Below, one piece after another: positions 11,018 through 20,751 of a DNA stretch of 64,000 nt; the first letter of the stretch is position 1; each line of letters opens with the position of its first letter. Location of the stretch: the NCBI GenBank assembly GCA_016710525.1, contig JADJVQ010000029.1, positions 18,780 through 82,779 of the forward strand. The letters are read 5' to 3'. A program made the position numbers and the translations under genes. This DNA comes from Burkholderiaceae bacterium (lineage in GTDB: Bacteria > Pseudomonadota > Gammaproteobacteria > Burkholderiales > Burkholderiaceae_E). The notes beneath the pieces are model-generated. The model made no database searches and was not told where the DNA came from. It saw only the letters and a program-made list of their open reading frames with translations.

Positions 11018-12614
11018 AGACATCGTCGATGTGCTGATCATCGGCTCGGGCGCCTCGGGCGCCGCGGTGGCCTGGAGCCTGGCCGACACCAAGATGCGGA
11101 TCGTCTGCCTCGAGCAGGGCGACTGGATGAACCCGTCGGACTACCCGAGCACGCGGCGCGACTGGGAAGCCCAGATCACCGGGCCATTCTCGACCAGCCC
11201 GAACATCCGCAAGCGGGCGCACGACTACCCGATCAACGAAGCCGAATCCCCGATCTCCATCGTCAATTTCAACGGGGTGGGCGGCAGCACCGTGTTCTAT
11301 TCCGCGCACTTCCCGCGCTTTCATCCGTCCGACTTCAAGGTCCGCTCGCTCGACGGGGTCGCCGACGACTGGCCGATCGATTACGCCACGCTCGAGCCCT
11401 TCTTCGCGCTGAACGACCGCAACATCGGCGTTTCGGGCCTGGCCGGCGATCCCGCCATTCCCGCCCACGAGCCTCCGCTGCCGCCGGTCCCGATCGGCCT
11501 GATGGGCGAGACCATGGCGCGGGGCTTCAACAAGCTCGGCTGGCACTGGTGGCCCTCGGACAGCGCCCTCGTCACCCAGCCCTATGAGGGCCGCGAGCCC
11601 TGCGCCAATCTGGGCCCCTGCCACTCCGGCTGCGCCAAGGGCGCCAAGAGCAGCGCCGACATCACCTACTGGCCGATGGCCCGGCGCGCGGGAGTCGAAC
11701 TGCGCACCCGCTGCCGGGTGCGCGAGATCCTGGTCGACGACAACGACATGGCCACCGGTGTCGTCTATTACGACGAACACGGGGTCGAACGCCGGCAGCG
11801 CGCCGAGGTCGTGGTGCTGGCCTGCAATGGCGTGGGCACGCCGCGCCTGCTGCTCAACTCCAAGTCGGCACGATTCCCGGATGGCCTGGCCAATCGCTCG
11901 GGCCTGGTCGGCAAGAACCTGATGCTGCACCCCTGGGGGCTGATCTCGGGCGTGTTCGATGCCCCTCTGGCCTCGCGCTTCGGCCCGGCCGGCTGCTGCA
12001 TCCTGAGCCAGCAGTTCTACGAAACCGACCTGTCCCGCGGCTTCGTGCGCGGCTACAACCTGCAGATCACGCGCGGCGCCGGACCGGTGACCACCGCGCG
12101 CACCGGTCTGACCCGCGGTCAGATTCCGTGGGGCGCCGGCCATCACGAGGCCTTCGCGCGACGCTACAACCACACGGTGAACATCGGCGTGTGCTGCGAA
12201 GACCTGCCGGATGTCAACAACACGGTCACCTTGGACCCCGATCTCACCGATTCCCACGGCATTCCCGCCCCGAAGGTCACCTACCGCCTGGACGAGAACA
12301 GCCGCCGCATGCTGCAGCACGGCCTGGACCGCGGCAGCGAAGTCATGACCGCCGCCGGCGCGACCGACATCTACACCGAGGGCCCGATCCGCCTGGCGGG
12401 CTGGCACCTGCTGGGGACCGCCCGGATGGGCACCGACCCGCAGCAATCGGTGGTCAACGAATGGGGCCGCTGCCACGACGTGCGCAATCTGTTCATCGTC
12501 GACGGCAGCGTGTTCGTCACTTCGGGCGGCGTCAATCCCACATCGACCATCCAGGCGGTCGCGCTGTACATCGCGGACGCGATGAAGCAGCGGCTGGCGA
12601 ACCTGTTCGACTGA
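11010..12614 (+). CDS. GMC-family FAD oxidoreductase, copy 1
   Basis: A 534-residue FAD-dependent alcohol/sugar-type dehydrogenase. The Rossmann motif IIGSGASGAAVAWSLA is at residues 9-24, the NFNGVGGSTVFYSAHFPR signature near 90, CHSGCAKGAKSS near 205 (resembling the gluconate/sorbitol dehydrogenase large subunits) and the active-site His in GWHLLGTARMGTD near 467. No Tat signal is present, so it is cytoplasmic or needs a partner for export. The next gene encodes a gluconate-2-dehydrogenase-subunit-3-like partner. A paralogue with the same partner arrangement lies at 28987. Substrate unknown. Confidence 0.9.
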   Translation: MAEDIVDVLIIGSGASGAAVAWSLADTKMRIVCLEQGDWMNPSDYPSTRRDWEAQITGPFSTSPNIRKRAHDYPINEAESPISIVNFNGVGGSTVFYSAHFPRFHPSDFKVRSLDGVADDWPIDYATLEPFFALNDRNIGVSGLAGDPAIPAHEPPLPPVPIGLMGETMARGFNKLGWHWWPSDSALVTQPYEGREPCANLGPCHSGCAKGAKSSADITYWPMARRAGVELRTRCRVREILVDDNDMATGVVYYDEHGVERRQRAEVVVLACNGVGTPRLLLNSKSARFPDGLANRSGLVGKNLMLHPWGLISGVFDAPLASRFGPAGCCILSQQFYETDLSRGFVRGYNLQITRGAGPVTTARTGLTRGQIPWGAGHHEAFARRYNHTVNIGVCCEDLPDVNNTVTLDPDLTDSHGIPAPKVTYRLDENSRRMLQHGLDRGSEVMTAAGATDIYTEGPIRLAGWHLLGTARMGTDPQQSVVNEWGRCHDVRNLFIVDGSVFVTSGGVNPTSTIQAVALYIADAMKQRLANLFD

Positions 12615-12630
12615 AGGGGCAGCGATCTCC

Positions 12631-13107
12631 ATGAACGAACCCCACGCCCCCCGCACCGCCGGGCTTCTGAACGAGGTCCGTTCGGCCATCCTCGATCGGG
12701 TGCTCGACCTGATCGTCCCGCCCAGCGCCGACGGCCGTCTGCCTGGCGCCGCGGCGCTCGGCGTGCCCGAGTACCTGGTGGCGAACGCCCCCGATGCGCT
12801 GGCCGTGCTGTGCCGCGAACTGGACAGCCTCGAGGCACAGGCCCGCGAACGTTTCACACACGGCTTTTGCGCACTGGATGCGGCGCAGCGCCAGTCGCTG
12901 GTCGACGAGGCGCGCGCCCGGGACCCGGCATTCATGAGCCGGCTCGCGCTCGAAACGGTCACCTGCTACTACCAGCACGACCGGGTGCTCGAGGCGCTGG
13001 GCCTGGAAACCCGGCCGCCCTATCCGCAGGGCTTCCAGGTGATCGCCGGCGACCTCACCCTGCTCGGCCCGGTGCGTCGGCGCGGAAAGCTCTACCGCGA
13101 CGCGTGA
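12631..13107 (+). CDS. Gluconate 2-dehydrogenase subunit 3-like small subunit, copy 1
   Basis: A 158-residue protein beginning 16 bases after the GMC oxidoreductase. It resembles the small (gamma) subunit of membrane-bound gluconate/2-ketogluconate dehydrogenases but lacks their Tat signal. A C-terminal block with CYYQHDRV, RPPYPQGF and GPVRRRGKLYRDA is shared almost exactly with the gene at 30594, which follows the second GMC enzyme, so partner specificity is strongly implied. Its likely job is folding or stabilising the flavoprotein. Neither locus has the dehydrogenase cytochrome subunit. Confidence 0.75.
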   Translation: MNEPHAPRTAGLLNEVRSAILDRVLDLIVPPSADGRLPGAAALGVPEYLVANAPDALAVLCRELDSLEAQARERFTHGFCALDAAQRQSLVDEARARDPAFMSRLALETVTCYYQHDRVLEALGLETRPPYPQGFQVIAGDLTLLGPVRRRGKLYRDA

Positions 13108-13235
13108 CGGGGCTGTCGGGCATAGGAATCGGACTGTGCCCGCGTTGACAGGGCGGGCGCCGCCTGCCCATGATCGGCACGCACTTTCCCGGCCCTCCAG
13201 GCGCCGGCAGACCAACCAAACCAGGGAGAGATTCG

Positions 13236-14147
13236 ATGGGTGATCGACTTTGTGAAGGCCGTGTCGCGATCGTGACCGGCGCCGGCCGTGGCATCGGGCG
13301 CGAATACGCGCTGCAGCTGGCCGCGCACGGCGCGAAGGTGGTCGTCAACGATCTGGGCGGCGCACGCGACGGCTCTCCCGGCAACGAGGACGAGCAGCCC
13401 GCCGAGGCCGTGGTGCGCGAGATCCGCGCCCGCGGCGGCGAGGCGGTCGCCAATCTCGAGAGCTGCTCGAGCTGGGCCGCCGCCAAGCGCATGGTCGATC
13501 AGGCGGTCGATACCTTCGGCTCGCTGGACTGCGTGGTCAACAACGCCGGCATCCTGCGTGACCGCATGCTCACCAACATGACCGAAGAAGAGTGGGACGC
13601 GGTCATCAACGTGCACCTGAAGGGCACCTTCGCGCCCACCCACCACGCGGCCGTCTACTGGAAGTCGCGCAGCAAGGCCGGCGACGACACGCTGGCCGCA
13701 CGCATCGTCAACACCACCTCGGTGTCGGGCATCTACGGCAACATCGGCCAGTCCAACTACGGCGCGGCCAAGGCCGGCATCGCTGCGCTCACCATCATCG
13801 CGGCGCGCGAACTCAAGCGCTACAACGTCACCGTCAATGCCATCTCGCCGCACGCCCTGACCCGGATGACCGACGACCTCGGCCCGTCCACCGACGCGCA
13901 GAAGGCGAGCCGTGACCCGAAGTGGATCGCGCCGGTCGTGGTCTGGCTGGCCAGCCGCCAGAGCAGCCAGGTCACCGGGCGCATCATCGAGGCCGGCGGC
14001 GGCGTGCTCGGCCTGATGGAAGGCTGGCAGCGCGGCCCGATGACCGACCCCGTGGACGACCCGGTCGCCATCGGCAAGGTACTGTCCGAACTGGACGCCC
14101 GCACGCGGCGCAACATGGGCATGAACGCGAAAGAGCACGAAATCTGA
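13236..14147 (+). CDS. Short-chain dehydrogenase/reductase (multifunctional hydroxyacyl-CoA dehydrogenase-like)
   Basis: A 303-residue classical SDR. The cofactor motif TGAGRGIG is near residue 15, VVNDLGG near 38, NNAG near 95, and the catalytic Ser-Tyr-Lys set is seen in NTTSVSG and NYGAAKAG. The VVNDLGGA motif is typical of the dehydrogenase domain of peroxisomal multifunctional enzyme type 2 and its bacterial relatives, which oxidise 3-hydroxyacyl-CoA. ATG 13236 follows AGGGAGAG (13223-13230); the upstream in-frame ATG at 13170 has no such site. The position after the CoA transferase suits a CoA-ester pathway. Confidence 0.87.
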   Translation: MGDRLCEGRVAIVTGAGRGIGREYALQLAAHGAKVVVNDLGGARDGSPGNEDEQPAEAVVREIRARGGEAVANLESCSSWAAAKRMVDQAVDTFGSLDCVVNNAGILRDRMLTNMTEEEWDAVINVHLKGTFAPTHHAAVYWKSRSKAGDDTLAARIVNTTSVSGIYGNIGQSNYGAAKAGIAALTIIAARELKRYNVTVNAISPHALTRMTDDLGPSTDAQKASRDPKWIAPVVVWLASRQSSQVTGRIIEAGGGVLGLMEGWQRGPMTDPVDDPVAIGKVLSELDARTRRNMGMNAKEHEI

Positions 14148-14274
14148 ACGCCCGCAGGGTGGCGGGGGACCCAGCCCGTCGGCCGCTCCCCACCCGAATC
14201 GCCCGCCCGAATCACCCGTCGCCCGCCGCGGCGGGCACCGGTTCACCGCAGCCCCGAACCGCTGACCGCCGAGC

Positions 14275-15666
14275 ATGCCTTCGACCCGATCACTGACCCT
14301 CGTCATCGCTTCGGCGCTGTTCATGGAAAGCCTGGACAGCACGGTGATCGCGACCTCGCTCACCGCGATCGCCGCCGACATCCATGTCGATCCGATCACC
14401 CTGAAGCTCGCCTTCACCGCCTACTACCTGGCGCTGGCGATCTTCATCCCGATCAGCGGCTGGTGCGCCGACCGGTTCGGCGCCAAGACGGTGTTCCGCC
14501 TGGCGATCGGCGTGTTCACGCTGTCGTCGATCGGCTGCGCCCTGGCCTGGGACCTGCCCAGCCTGGTCGCGGGCCGTTTCTGCCAGGGACTGGGCGGCGC
14601 GATGATGCTGCCGGTGGGCCGGCTGATCCTGCTGCGGGTCATTCCCAAGAGCGAGCTGGTCTCGGCGATGGCCATGCTCAGCATCCCGGCGCTGTTCGCG
14701 CCGATCATGGGGCCGCCGGTGGGCGGCTACATCACCACCTACTACCACTGGCGCGGCATCTTCTGGCTCAACGTGCCGGTGGGCCTGCTCGGCCTGGTGC
14801 TGGCCACCTGGCTGGTGCCGCAGGTGAAGGCCGAAGTCATCCGGCCACTGGACATCAAGGGCTTCGCGATGACCGCGGTCGGGCTGTGCCTGACCATCTT
14901 CGGCTTCACGCTGGCCAGTGGCAGCTTCGGCAATGCGCGGATGGCCTGGACGATGGTCGGCTGCGGCGTGGCGCTGCTGGCGCTGTACGTGCGCCACGCG
15001 GCACGCACCGAGCACCCGATCGTCGAACTGCGCCTGCTGCGCATCGTCACGTTCCGGGCCGCGATGCTCGGCGGAGTGCTGTTCCGCCTGTCGGTTGGGG
15101 CCATTCCGTTCCTGCTGCCGATGATGCTGCAGGTGGGCTTCGGGCTGTCGCCGTTCGAGTCGGGCTCGCTCACTTTCGCCGCCGCCGCCGGGGCGCTGAC
15201 GATGAAGCTCACCGCGGCGCCGATCCTGCGCCGTTTCGGGTTCCGGAACATCCTGTGCCTGAACGCCGTGCTCAGCAGCGCGCTGCTGGCGGCGTCGGCG
15301 CTGTTCACCGCGAACACGCCGCACGCGATCATCGTCACGGTGCTGCTGGTGGCGGGCTTCTTCCGCTCGCTTCAGTTCACCAGCCTGAACGCGCTGGGTT
15401 ATGCCGACGTCCAGACCGAGCAGATGAGCCGGGCCACCTCGTTCGTGGCGGTGATCCAGCAGCTCGCGCTGTCCAGCGGGGTGGCGATCGCGGCGATGCT
15501 GCTGGAGGCGTTTCGCGCCGCCGACGGGCGCACCGCGCTGCTGGCCGGCGACTTCAGCCGGGCGTTCATGGTGATCGGTGTGATCGCCGTGCTGTCCGGG
15601 CTGGTGTTCTACCGGCTCGCGCCGGACGCCGGCGCCGAGGTGTCCGGGCACGGGCGCGGCCAGTGA
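14275..15666 (+). CDS. MFS transporter, DHA2 (EmrB/QacA-like, 14-TM) family
   Basis: A 463-residue integral membrane carrier. The opening LFMESLDSTVIATSL is the DHA2 motif D1-type signature; WCADRFGAKTVFRLAIGVF is the loop 2-3 motif A and GRFCQGLGGAMMLPVGR is motif B; GPPVGGYI is motif C of antiporters. This is a proton-driven drug or organic-anion efflux type. It lies 127 bases after the SDR gene and may protect against, or export, a pathway compound. Confidence 0.88.
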   Translation: MPSTRSLTLVIASALFMESLDSTVIATSLTAIAADIHVDPITLKLAFTAYYLALAIFIPISGWCADRFGAKTVFRLAIGVFTLSSIGCALAWDLPSLVAGRFCQGLGGAMMLPVGRLILLRVIPKSELVSAMAMLSIPALFAPIMGPPVGGYITTYYHWRGIFWLNVPVGLLGLVLATWLVPQVKAEVIRPLDIKGFAMTAVGLCLTIFGFTLASGSFGNARMAWTMVGCGVALLALYVRHAARTEHPIVELRLLRIVTFRAAMLGGVLFRLSVGAIPFLLPMMLQVGFGLSPFESGSLTFAAAAGALTMKLTAAPILRRFGFRNILCLNAVLSSALLAASALFTANTPHAIIVTVLLVAGFFRSLQFTSLNALGYADVQTEQMSRATSFVAVIQQLALSSGVAIAAMLLEAFRAADGRTALLAGDFSRAFMVIGVIAVLSGLVFYRLAPDAGAEVSGHGRGQ

Positions 15667-15772
15667 AACACCGCGCACGCCAAGCCAGAACCCGGAACGC
15701 AGCCCGCGCCGGAAGTCGCGCCGCAGGGGGCTGATGGTCTACTCTTGATCCCTTCCCACCCAGTGAGCACCC

Positions 15773-16873
15773 GTGCCCGATTTCCTGTCCCCGGAACTGC
15801 AGGCCTTTCGCGATCGCATCGACCAGCTGGCCACCGGCACGCTCGTCGGCCTGCGCGACGACGCCTCGCTCGAGCCCGCCGAGCGCGCCGCCCGTGTGCG
15901 CGATGCCTCGAAGGCGGCGGGCGTGTATGGCCTGACGCAAGATGAACGAACCCCGGCCCTGACGCTGCTGGTCGCGCGCGACACCCTGGCCAGCCACGGT
16001 GTCGGCCACCTGCGCGGCGTGTTCGGCGCCGACCCGGGCGTGCTGGCCGGCGTGCCCGAGCCGTTGCGCAGCACGCACCTGCAGCCGCTGCTGGCCGGCG
16101 AGAAGCGCCCCGGCTTCGCCTTCACCGAGCCATCCGATGTCGAGCGCCCGACCTGGGCGCGCATCGAGGGCGACGAGCTGGTCATCACCGGACGCAAGTC
16201 CTACGTCACCGGTGGCGCCGATGCCGCGTTCCTGGCCGCGCTGGTCGAGATCGAAGGCCAGGGCCCGGCGATGGTCATCATCGACACCGACCGCCCCGGC
16301 GTCACCCAGGAGCGGCGCTTCTCGTCGCTGGATGGCAGCCACCACGTGGGCTTCCAGTTCGAGGACGTGCGGGTGCCGCGCCACCATGCGCTGGGTGCGC
16401 CCGGCGATGGCCGCGGCCGCGCGATGGCCAAGATCAGCGCGGTGCGCCGCGCCGTGGCCGCCGACTGCGCGGGCAGCTCCGCCTGGATCGTCTCGCTGGT
16501 CGCGGCCGACCTGCTGCGCCAGGGCCGCCGCGGCAGGAAGGCCGACTCCGAACGCATGCGTCTGCGCTACGGCGAGATGCGCGTGGCCGTCTACGCCGCG
16601 CGTTCGGTCGTCTACCGCACCGCCCGGCTGTTCGACGCCGGGCAGGACGCCGTCAACGAAAGCATCAGCGCCAAGGTCTTTGCCAGCGAAACCGCCAACC
16701 GCATCGCCGACATGGCCATCCAGCTGGTGGGCGGCGAAGCGCTGGTCGTCGGCCATCCGCTGGAAGCCGTGATGCGCAGACTGCGTTCGCTGCGCCTGGC
16801 CGAAGGCGAAAGCGACACGCTCTACGTCAACGTGGCCCGCGGCCACCTGGACATCGGCAAAGGCCGACTCTGA
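15773..16873 (+). CDS. Acyl-CoA dehydrogenase-like flavoprotein
   Basis: A 366-residue protein of the acyl-CoA dehydrogenase superfamily. The middle domain shows FAFTEPSDVERP and VITGRKSYVTGGADAAF, the FAD/substrate wall, and the C-terminal helical domain ends with QLVGGEALVVGHPLEAVMR. It is shorter than usual at the N-terminus and the catalytic base is not obvious to me, so the substrate may not be a simple acyl-CoA. The start is GTG 15773 with a weak upstream site. The next gene is an ACAD10/11-type phosphotransferase-like protein, a common pairing. Confidence 0.8.
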   Translation: MPDFLSPELQAFRDRIDQLATGTLVGLRDDASLEPAERAARVRDASKAAGVYGLTQDERTPALTLLVARDTLASHGVGHLRGVFGADPGVLAGVPEPLRSTHLQPLLAGEKRPGFAFTEPSDVERPTWARIEGDELVITGRKSYVTGGADAAFLAALVEIEGQGPAMVIIDTDRPGVTQERRFSSLDGSHHVGFQFEDVRVPRHHALGAPGDGRGRAMAKISAVRRAVAADCAGSSAWIVSLVAADLLRQGRRGRKADSERMRLRYGEMRVAVYAARSVVYRTARLFDAGQDAVNESISAKVFASETANRIADMAIQLVGGEALVVGHPLEAVMRRLRSLRLAEGESDTLYVNVARGHLDIGKGRL

Positions 16874-16889
16874 ACACGAGGCAATCCGC

Positions 16890-17960
16890 ATGAACACACC
16901 GCAGGTCCCCGCAGGCGCCGACACCGGCAGCCCCCGCATCGAAGGCATCGACGTTCCCAAGGTGAGCGCCTGGATCGCCGCGCACACCGACATCACCGCG
17001 CCACTCACCTTCAAGCTGATCGCCGGCGGCCGCTCGAACATGACCTTCACCGTGACCGACGCCGCCGGCCGGCGCTTCGTGCTGCGCCGCCCGCCACTGG
17101 GCAAGCTGCTGCCCAGCGCGCACGACATGGCCCGCGAGCACCGCCTGATGTCGGCGCTGGCCGGCACCGGCGTGCCGGTGCCGCGCATGGTCGGCCTGTG
17201 CCAGGACCCGTCGGTCAACGAGCGCGACTTCTATGTGATGCACTTCCTCGATGGCGTGGTGGTGCGCAGCGTCGAGGTCGGGCGCACGCTGAGCGAGGCC
17301 GTGCGCACGCGCATGTCGCACGAGCTGATCAAGACGCTGTGCGACCTGCACCGCATCGACATCGACGCGGTCGGCCTGGGCAACCTGGCCAAGCGCGAGG
17401 GCTACATCGAGCGCCAGCTCAAGCGCTGGTCGGGCCAGTGGGAACAATCCAAGACGCGCGAGATCCCGCTGATCGACCAGGTGCGCGACACCCTGTCCAG
17501 TCGCCAGCCGACGCCCTCCAGGCCGACCATCGCGCATGGCGACTATCGGCTGTCCAACTGCATGATGGACCCCGGCGGTCCGGTGGTGGGTGTGCTCGAC
17601 TGGGAGCTGTGCACGCTGGGCGAGCCGATGGCCGATCTGGGTGGCCTGCTCGGTTACTGGCACGACCCGAACGATCCGCGCCAGGGCGGCGACCCCGAGA
17701 CCACCGGCCTGCCCGGCTTCCTGACGCAGGACCAGATGGCCGGCCTGTACGCGGACGCCATGGGCGTGGAGCTGGCCACCGTCGACTACTACCGGGCCTT
17801 CGCGCAGTGGCGCCTGGCCTGCATCGGCGAAGGGGTGTATGCCCGCTACCTGGGCGGCCAGCAGGGCAGCCAGGACGAGGCGATCAACCTGGACGCCTAC
17901 AAGGCCTCGATTCCGCGCCGGGTCGAAGGCGCCGCCCGCCTGCTGGGCCTGATCAGCTGA
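16890..17960 (+). CDS. Phosphotransferase (APH-fold) family protein, ACAD-associated
   Basis: A 356-residue aminoglycoside-phosphotransferase-fold protein. RSNMTFTVTD and FVLRRPP form the nucleotide loop and Lys/Arg region; the catalytic loop HGDYRLSNCMMD is near residue 215 and the metal-binding VLDWELCTLGEPMADLG near 235. Homologues sit beside or are fused to acyl-CoA dehydrogenases (ACAD10/ACAD11), where the kinase activates 4-hydroxyacyl-CoA. The gene starts 16 bases after such a dehydrogenase, so phosphorylation of a hydroxy-acyl group is the best inference. Confidence 0.85.
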   Translation: MNTPQVPAGADTGSPRIEGIDVPKVSAWIAAHTDITAPLTFKLIAGGRSNMTFTVTDAAGRRFVLRRPPLGKLLPSAHDMAREHRLMSALAGTGVPVPRMVGLCQDPSVNERDFYVMHFLDGVVVRSVEVGRTLSEAVRTRMSHELIKTLCDLHRIDIDAVGLGNLAKREGYIERQLKRWSGQWEQSKTREIPLIDQVRDTLSSRQPTPSRPTIAHGDYRLSNCMMDPGGPVVGVLDWELCTLGEPMADLGGLLGYWHDPNDPRQGGDPETTGLPGFLTQDQMAGLYADAMGVELATVDYYRAFAQWRLACIGEGVYARYLGGQQGSQDEAINLDAYKASIPRRVEGAARLLGLIS

Positions 17961-17983
17961 CACTTGCCGCGAACGGAGCCGAC

Positions 17984-18859
17984 ATGACGCGCACTCTGGA
18001 TCTGGAGCCCCTGGATGCCACCTTCGGGGCGGTGGTGCGCGGCGTGAAGCTCGCCACGCTCGACGACGACACCTGGCAGGCGCTGCACGCCGCCTGGCTG
18101 CACTACGCGCTGCTGATCCTCCCCGACCAGCACCTGAGCCGCGATCAGCAGATCGCCTTCGCCAGGCGCTTCGGGCCGCTGGAGTTCGAGATGGCGGCAA
18201 TCAGCAACGTGCGCGCCAATGGCACGCTGCGCCGCGAGGCCGACAACGACGACGTGGTCAAGGTGCTCAAGGGCAACATGGGCTGGCATGCCGACAGCAC
18301 CTACATGCCGGTGCAGGCCAAGGGCGCGGTGTTCAGCGCCGAAATCGTGCCCGGTGCCGGCGGACAGACCGGCTTTGCCGACATGCGCGCCGCTTACGAC
18401 GCGCTGGACGAGGCCACCCGGGCCAAGGTCGACGGCCTGCAGGCCTATCACTCGCTGCACTACAGCCAGTCCAAGCTGGGCCACCAGCATCAGCAGGGCA
18501 GCTCGTACAGCGGCTACGGTTTTCACGACGGTCCGGTGCCGCTGCGCCCGCTGGTCAAGACCCATCCCGACACCGGCCGCAAGTCGCTGCTGATCGGACG
18601 CCATGCGCACGCCATCCCGGGCATGGACCCGGCCGAGTCCGAGCGCTTTCTGGATTCGCTGATCGAGTTCGCCTGCCAGGCGCCGCGCGTCTATCACCAC
18701 GACTGGGCGCCCGGCGACACGGTCATCTGGGACAACCGCTGCCTGCTGCACCGTGCCACCCCCTGGGACATGACCGAGCCGCGCGTGATGTGGCACAGCC
18801 GGCTGGCCGGCGATCCGGTGAGCGAGGCCGCACTCGCCAGGGCGATGCAGGGCGGATGA
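17984..18859 (+). CDS. TauD/TfdA-family 2-oxoglutarate-dependent dioxygenase, copy 1
   Basis: A 291-residue Fe(II)/2-oxoglutarate dioxygenase. GWHADSTY near residue 97 provides the His-x-Asp metal ligands and CLLHRATPWDM near 255 the distal His; a downstream Arg (EPRVMWHSR) would bind 2-oxoglutarate. Relatives hydroxylate taurine, 2,4-D, alkylsulfates or other acids, releasing sulfite, phenol and the like. ATG 17984 follows GGAG (17975-17978). It resembles the enzyme at 28099 in the SDSSF/ADSTY and FADMRAAYDALD blocks. The stop overlaps the next start as ATGA. Confidence 0.87.
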   Translation: MTRTLDLEPLDATFGAVVRGVKLATLDDDTWQALHAAWLHYALLILPDQHLSRDQQIAFARRFGPLEFEMAAISNVRANGTLRREADNDDVVKVLKGNMGWHADSTYMPVQAKGAVFSAEIVPGAGGQTGFADMRAAYDALDEATRAKVDGLQAYHSLHYSQSKLGHQHQQGSSYSGYGFHDGPVPLRPLVKTHPDTGRKSLLIGRHAHAIPGMDPAESERFLDSLIEFACQAPRVYHHDWAPGDTVIWDNRCLLHRATPWDMTEPRVMWHSRLAGDPVSEAALARAMQGG

Positions 18860-19818
18860 ACATCGGCACGTCGTTCGCGCGCATCCGCCAGGGGCTGGCC
18901 GACCGCTTCGCCGCCCTGCCCCACTCGTCCAGGGCCATCCTTTGGGCGGTCGCAGCCGGCCTGATCTTCTCGGCAATGAACATGCTGATGCGGCACATGA
19001 CGCTGCAGCTGCATCCGTTCGAGGCGCAGTTCCTGCGCCAGTTCTTCGGCCTGCTCGTGATGCTGCCGATCGTGATCGGCGCCGGACTGGCCCGCTTCAA
19101 GACGGCCAGCGTGCCGCGCCAGTTCGGCCGCGGCGCGCTGCATGCGCTGGGCACCAGCCTGTGGTTCTTCGCCCTGCCCCACCTGGCACTGGCCGACACG
19201 ACCGCGATCGGGTTTACCGGCCCGATCTTCTCGATGATCGGCGCGGCCTACCTGCTGGGCGAAAAGATGCGCTGGGACCGCTGGGTCGCGGCGCTGGTCG
19301 GATTCACCGGCGTGCTGATCGTGGTCGGCCCCCGGCTGGCCGGCTCGGGCGGCTGGTATTCGCTGATCATGCTCGCGTCGGCGCCGGTGTTCTCGCTGTC
19401 GTTCCTGTTCACCAAGCTGCTGACCCGGCAGGACAATCCGAGCGTGATCGTGTTCTGGCAGGGGGTCACCGTGTCGATCCTTTCGCTGCCGCTGGCCCTG
19501 GTCTTCTGGACCTGGCCCACGCCCGGTCAGTGGCTGATCTTCGTGATCGCCGGTGTGCTGGGCAGCACCGGGCACTTCTGCCTGACGCATTCATTGAAGG
19601 CCGCCGACATGTCGGCCACCCAGTCGGTCAAGTTTCTCGACCTGATCTGGGCGACGATGTGGGGCTTCCTGGTCTTCGGCGACACGCCGGCCGGGGCGAC
19701 GCTGGCCGGCGGTGTCGTGATCATCGGCGCGACGGTCTGGATCGCCCGTCGCGAGGCGCGCGCGGCGGCGCTGCAGCGCTCCGCCGACGCGGCCGCCGGA
19801 CCGGGCGATCGCGCCTGA
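18856..19818 (+). CDS. EamA/DMT-superfamily permease
   Basis: A 320-residue protein of about ten transmembrane helices in two EamA repeats (ILWAVAAGLIFSAMNMLMRHM opens the first; YSLIMLASAPVFSLSFLFTK the second). Family members export or import metabolites such as amino acids or purines. ATG 18856 overlaps the dioxygenase stop as ATGA, which fixes the start and indicates translational coupling. It may move the dioxygenase substrate or product. Confidence 0.85.
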   Translation: MNIGTSFARIRQGLADRFAALPHSSRAILWAVAAGLIFSAMNMLMRHMTLQLHPFEAQFLRQFFGLLVMLPIVIGAGLARFKTASVPRQFGRGALHALGTSLWFFALPHLALADTTAIGFTGPIFSMIGAAYLLGEKMRWDRWVAALVGFTGVLIVVGPRLAGSGGWYSLIMLASAPVFSLSFLFTKLLTRQDNPSVIVFWQGVTVSILSLPLALVFWTWPTPGQWLIFVIAGVLGSTGHFCLTHSLKAADMSATQSVKFLDLIWATMWGFLVFGDTPAGATLAGGVVIIGATVWIARREARAAALQRSADAAAGPGDRA

Positions 19819-19825
19819 CCGAGGG

Positions 19826-20584
19826 TCAGCCGCGTTCGATGTCGGCGGGCGTCTCGCCGAAGTCCACGATCATCTGCTTGACCTGTTCGAGCATGATGTC
19901 CAGATCGGCCTCGACGCTGCCGCGCATCACCAGGATGGTGCCGTAGCGGTCGCTGCGATAGAACGGATAACTGCCCAAGTCGATGTGCGGGTAGCCGGCC
20001 TGGATGTCACCCAGGCGCTTGGCGATCTGGCCTTCGGACAAATAGGCCGTGACCGAGCGCGACTGGATGGTTTCGCCGCGGCGCAGCTGCCCCTGGAGGG
20101 CGTCGATCATCGCCTGCATGACCCGGGGGATCCCGGCCATCACATAGACGTTGTCGATGTAGAACCCGTGCGGGCCGAACGGATTGCGGATCAGGCCGCC
20201 ACCCTCGGGAATGCGCGCCATGCGCATGCGCGCCTCCATGATCTCGGGCGGCGACGGACGCCGGCGCAGGATCTCGGCGATTTCGTCGTTGATGACCAGC
20301 GGCACGCCGAAGGCCTTCGCGATGCACTCGGCGGTGATGTCGTCGTGGGTCGGCCCGATGCCGCCGGTGGTGAACACGTAGTCGAACCGCGCCCGCAGGG
20401 CGTTGATCGCATCGACGATCTCGCCCTCGATGTCGGGCACCACACGCGCCTCGCGGATCTGGATGCCGTACTCGTTCAGTTTCTTGGCGAGGTAGGCCAG
20501 GTTGGTGTCCTGGGTGCGGCCCGACAGGATTTCGTTGCCGATGATCAGCACAGCGGCGGTGACGCGTTTGGACGAATTGGCCAT
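19826..20584 (-). CDS. MoaB/Mog-like molybdopterin-binding domain protein (CinA N-terminal type)
   Basis: A 252-residue protein with the competence-damage CinA/MoaB fold. LIIGNEILSGRTQDTN and TTGGIGPTHDDIT are the family signature around residues 14 and 73, and PGIP-like AGIPRVM follows. It lacks the nicotinamide-nucleotide amidase domain of full CinA, so it matches the short stand-alone form of unclear function. It is convergent with the DMT gene (8-base gap) and divergent from the SDR gene at 20752. Confidence 0.85.
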   Translation of the reverse strand: MANSSKRVTAAVLIIGNEILSGRTQDTNLAYLAKKLNEYGIQIREARVVPDIEGEIVDAINALRARFDYVFTTGGIGPTHDDITAECIAKAFGVPLVINDEIAEILRRRPSPPEIMEARMRMARIPEGGGLIRNPFGPHGFYIDNVYVMAGIPRVMQAMIDALQGQLRRGETIQSRSVTAYLSEGQIAKRLGDIQAGYPHIDLGSYPFYRSDRYGTILVMRGSVEADLDIMLEQVKQMIVDFGETPADIERG

Positions 20585-20751
20585 GTTCGGAATGTCGAGT
20601 GGGCTGGAAGCCGCCCATCCTACCAGTCCGGTGTGCGCCCGCCCGGGCGCGCTCCTATACTCGACCTGGCTCCCGCCGGCGCCCGACTGGCGCCTGTTCC
20701 GCCCGCCGCCCCCGGGCCGGGCCGCGGCAACGACAACGCTCGGAGGAAGAC

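Noticed and set aside
10896..12962. 688-codon open frame on the minus strand
   Set aside because: Antisense to the GMC oxidoreductase and small-subunit genes, which have clear motifs and ribosome sites; His/Arg-rich product without domains.
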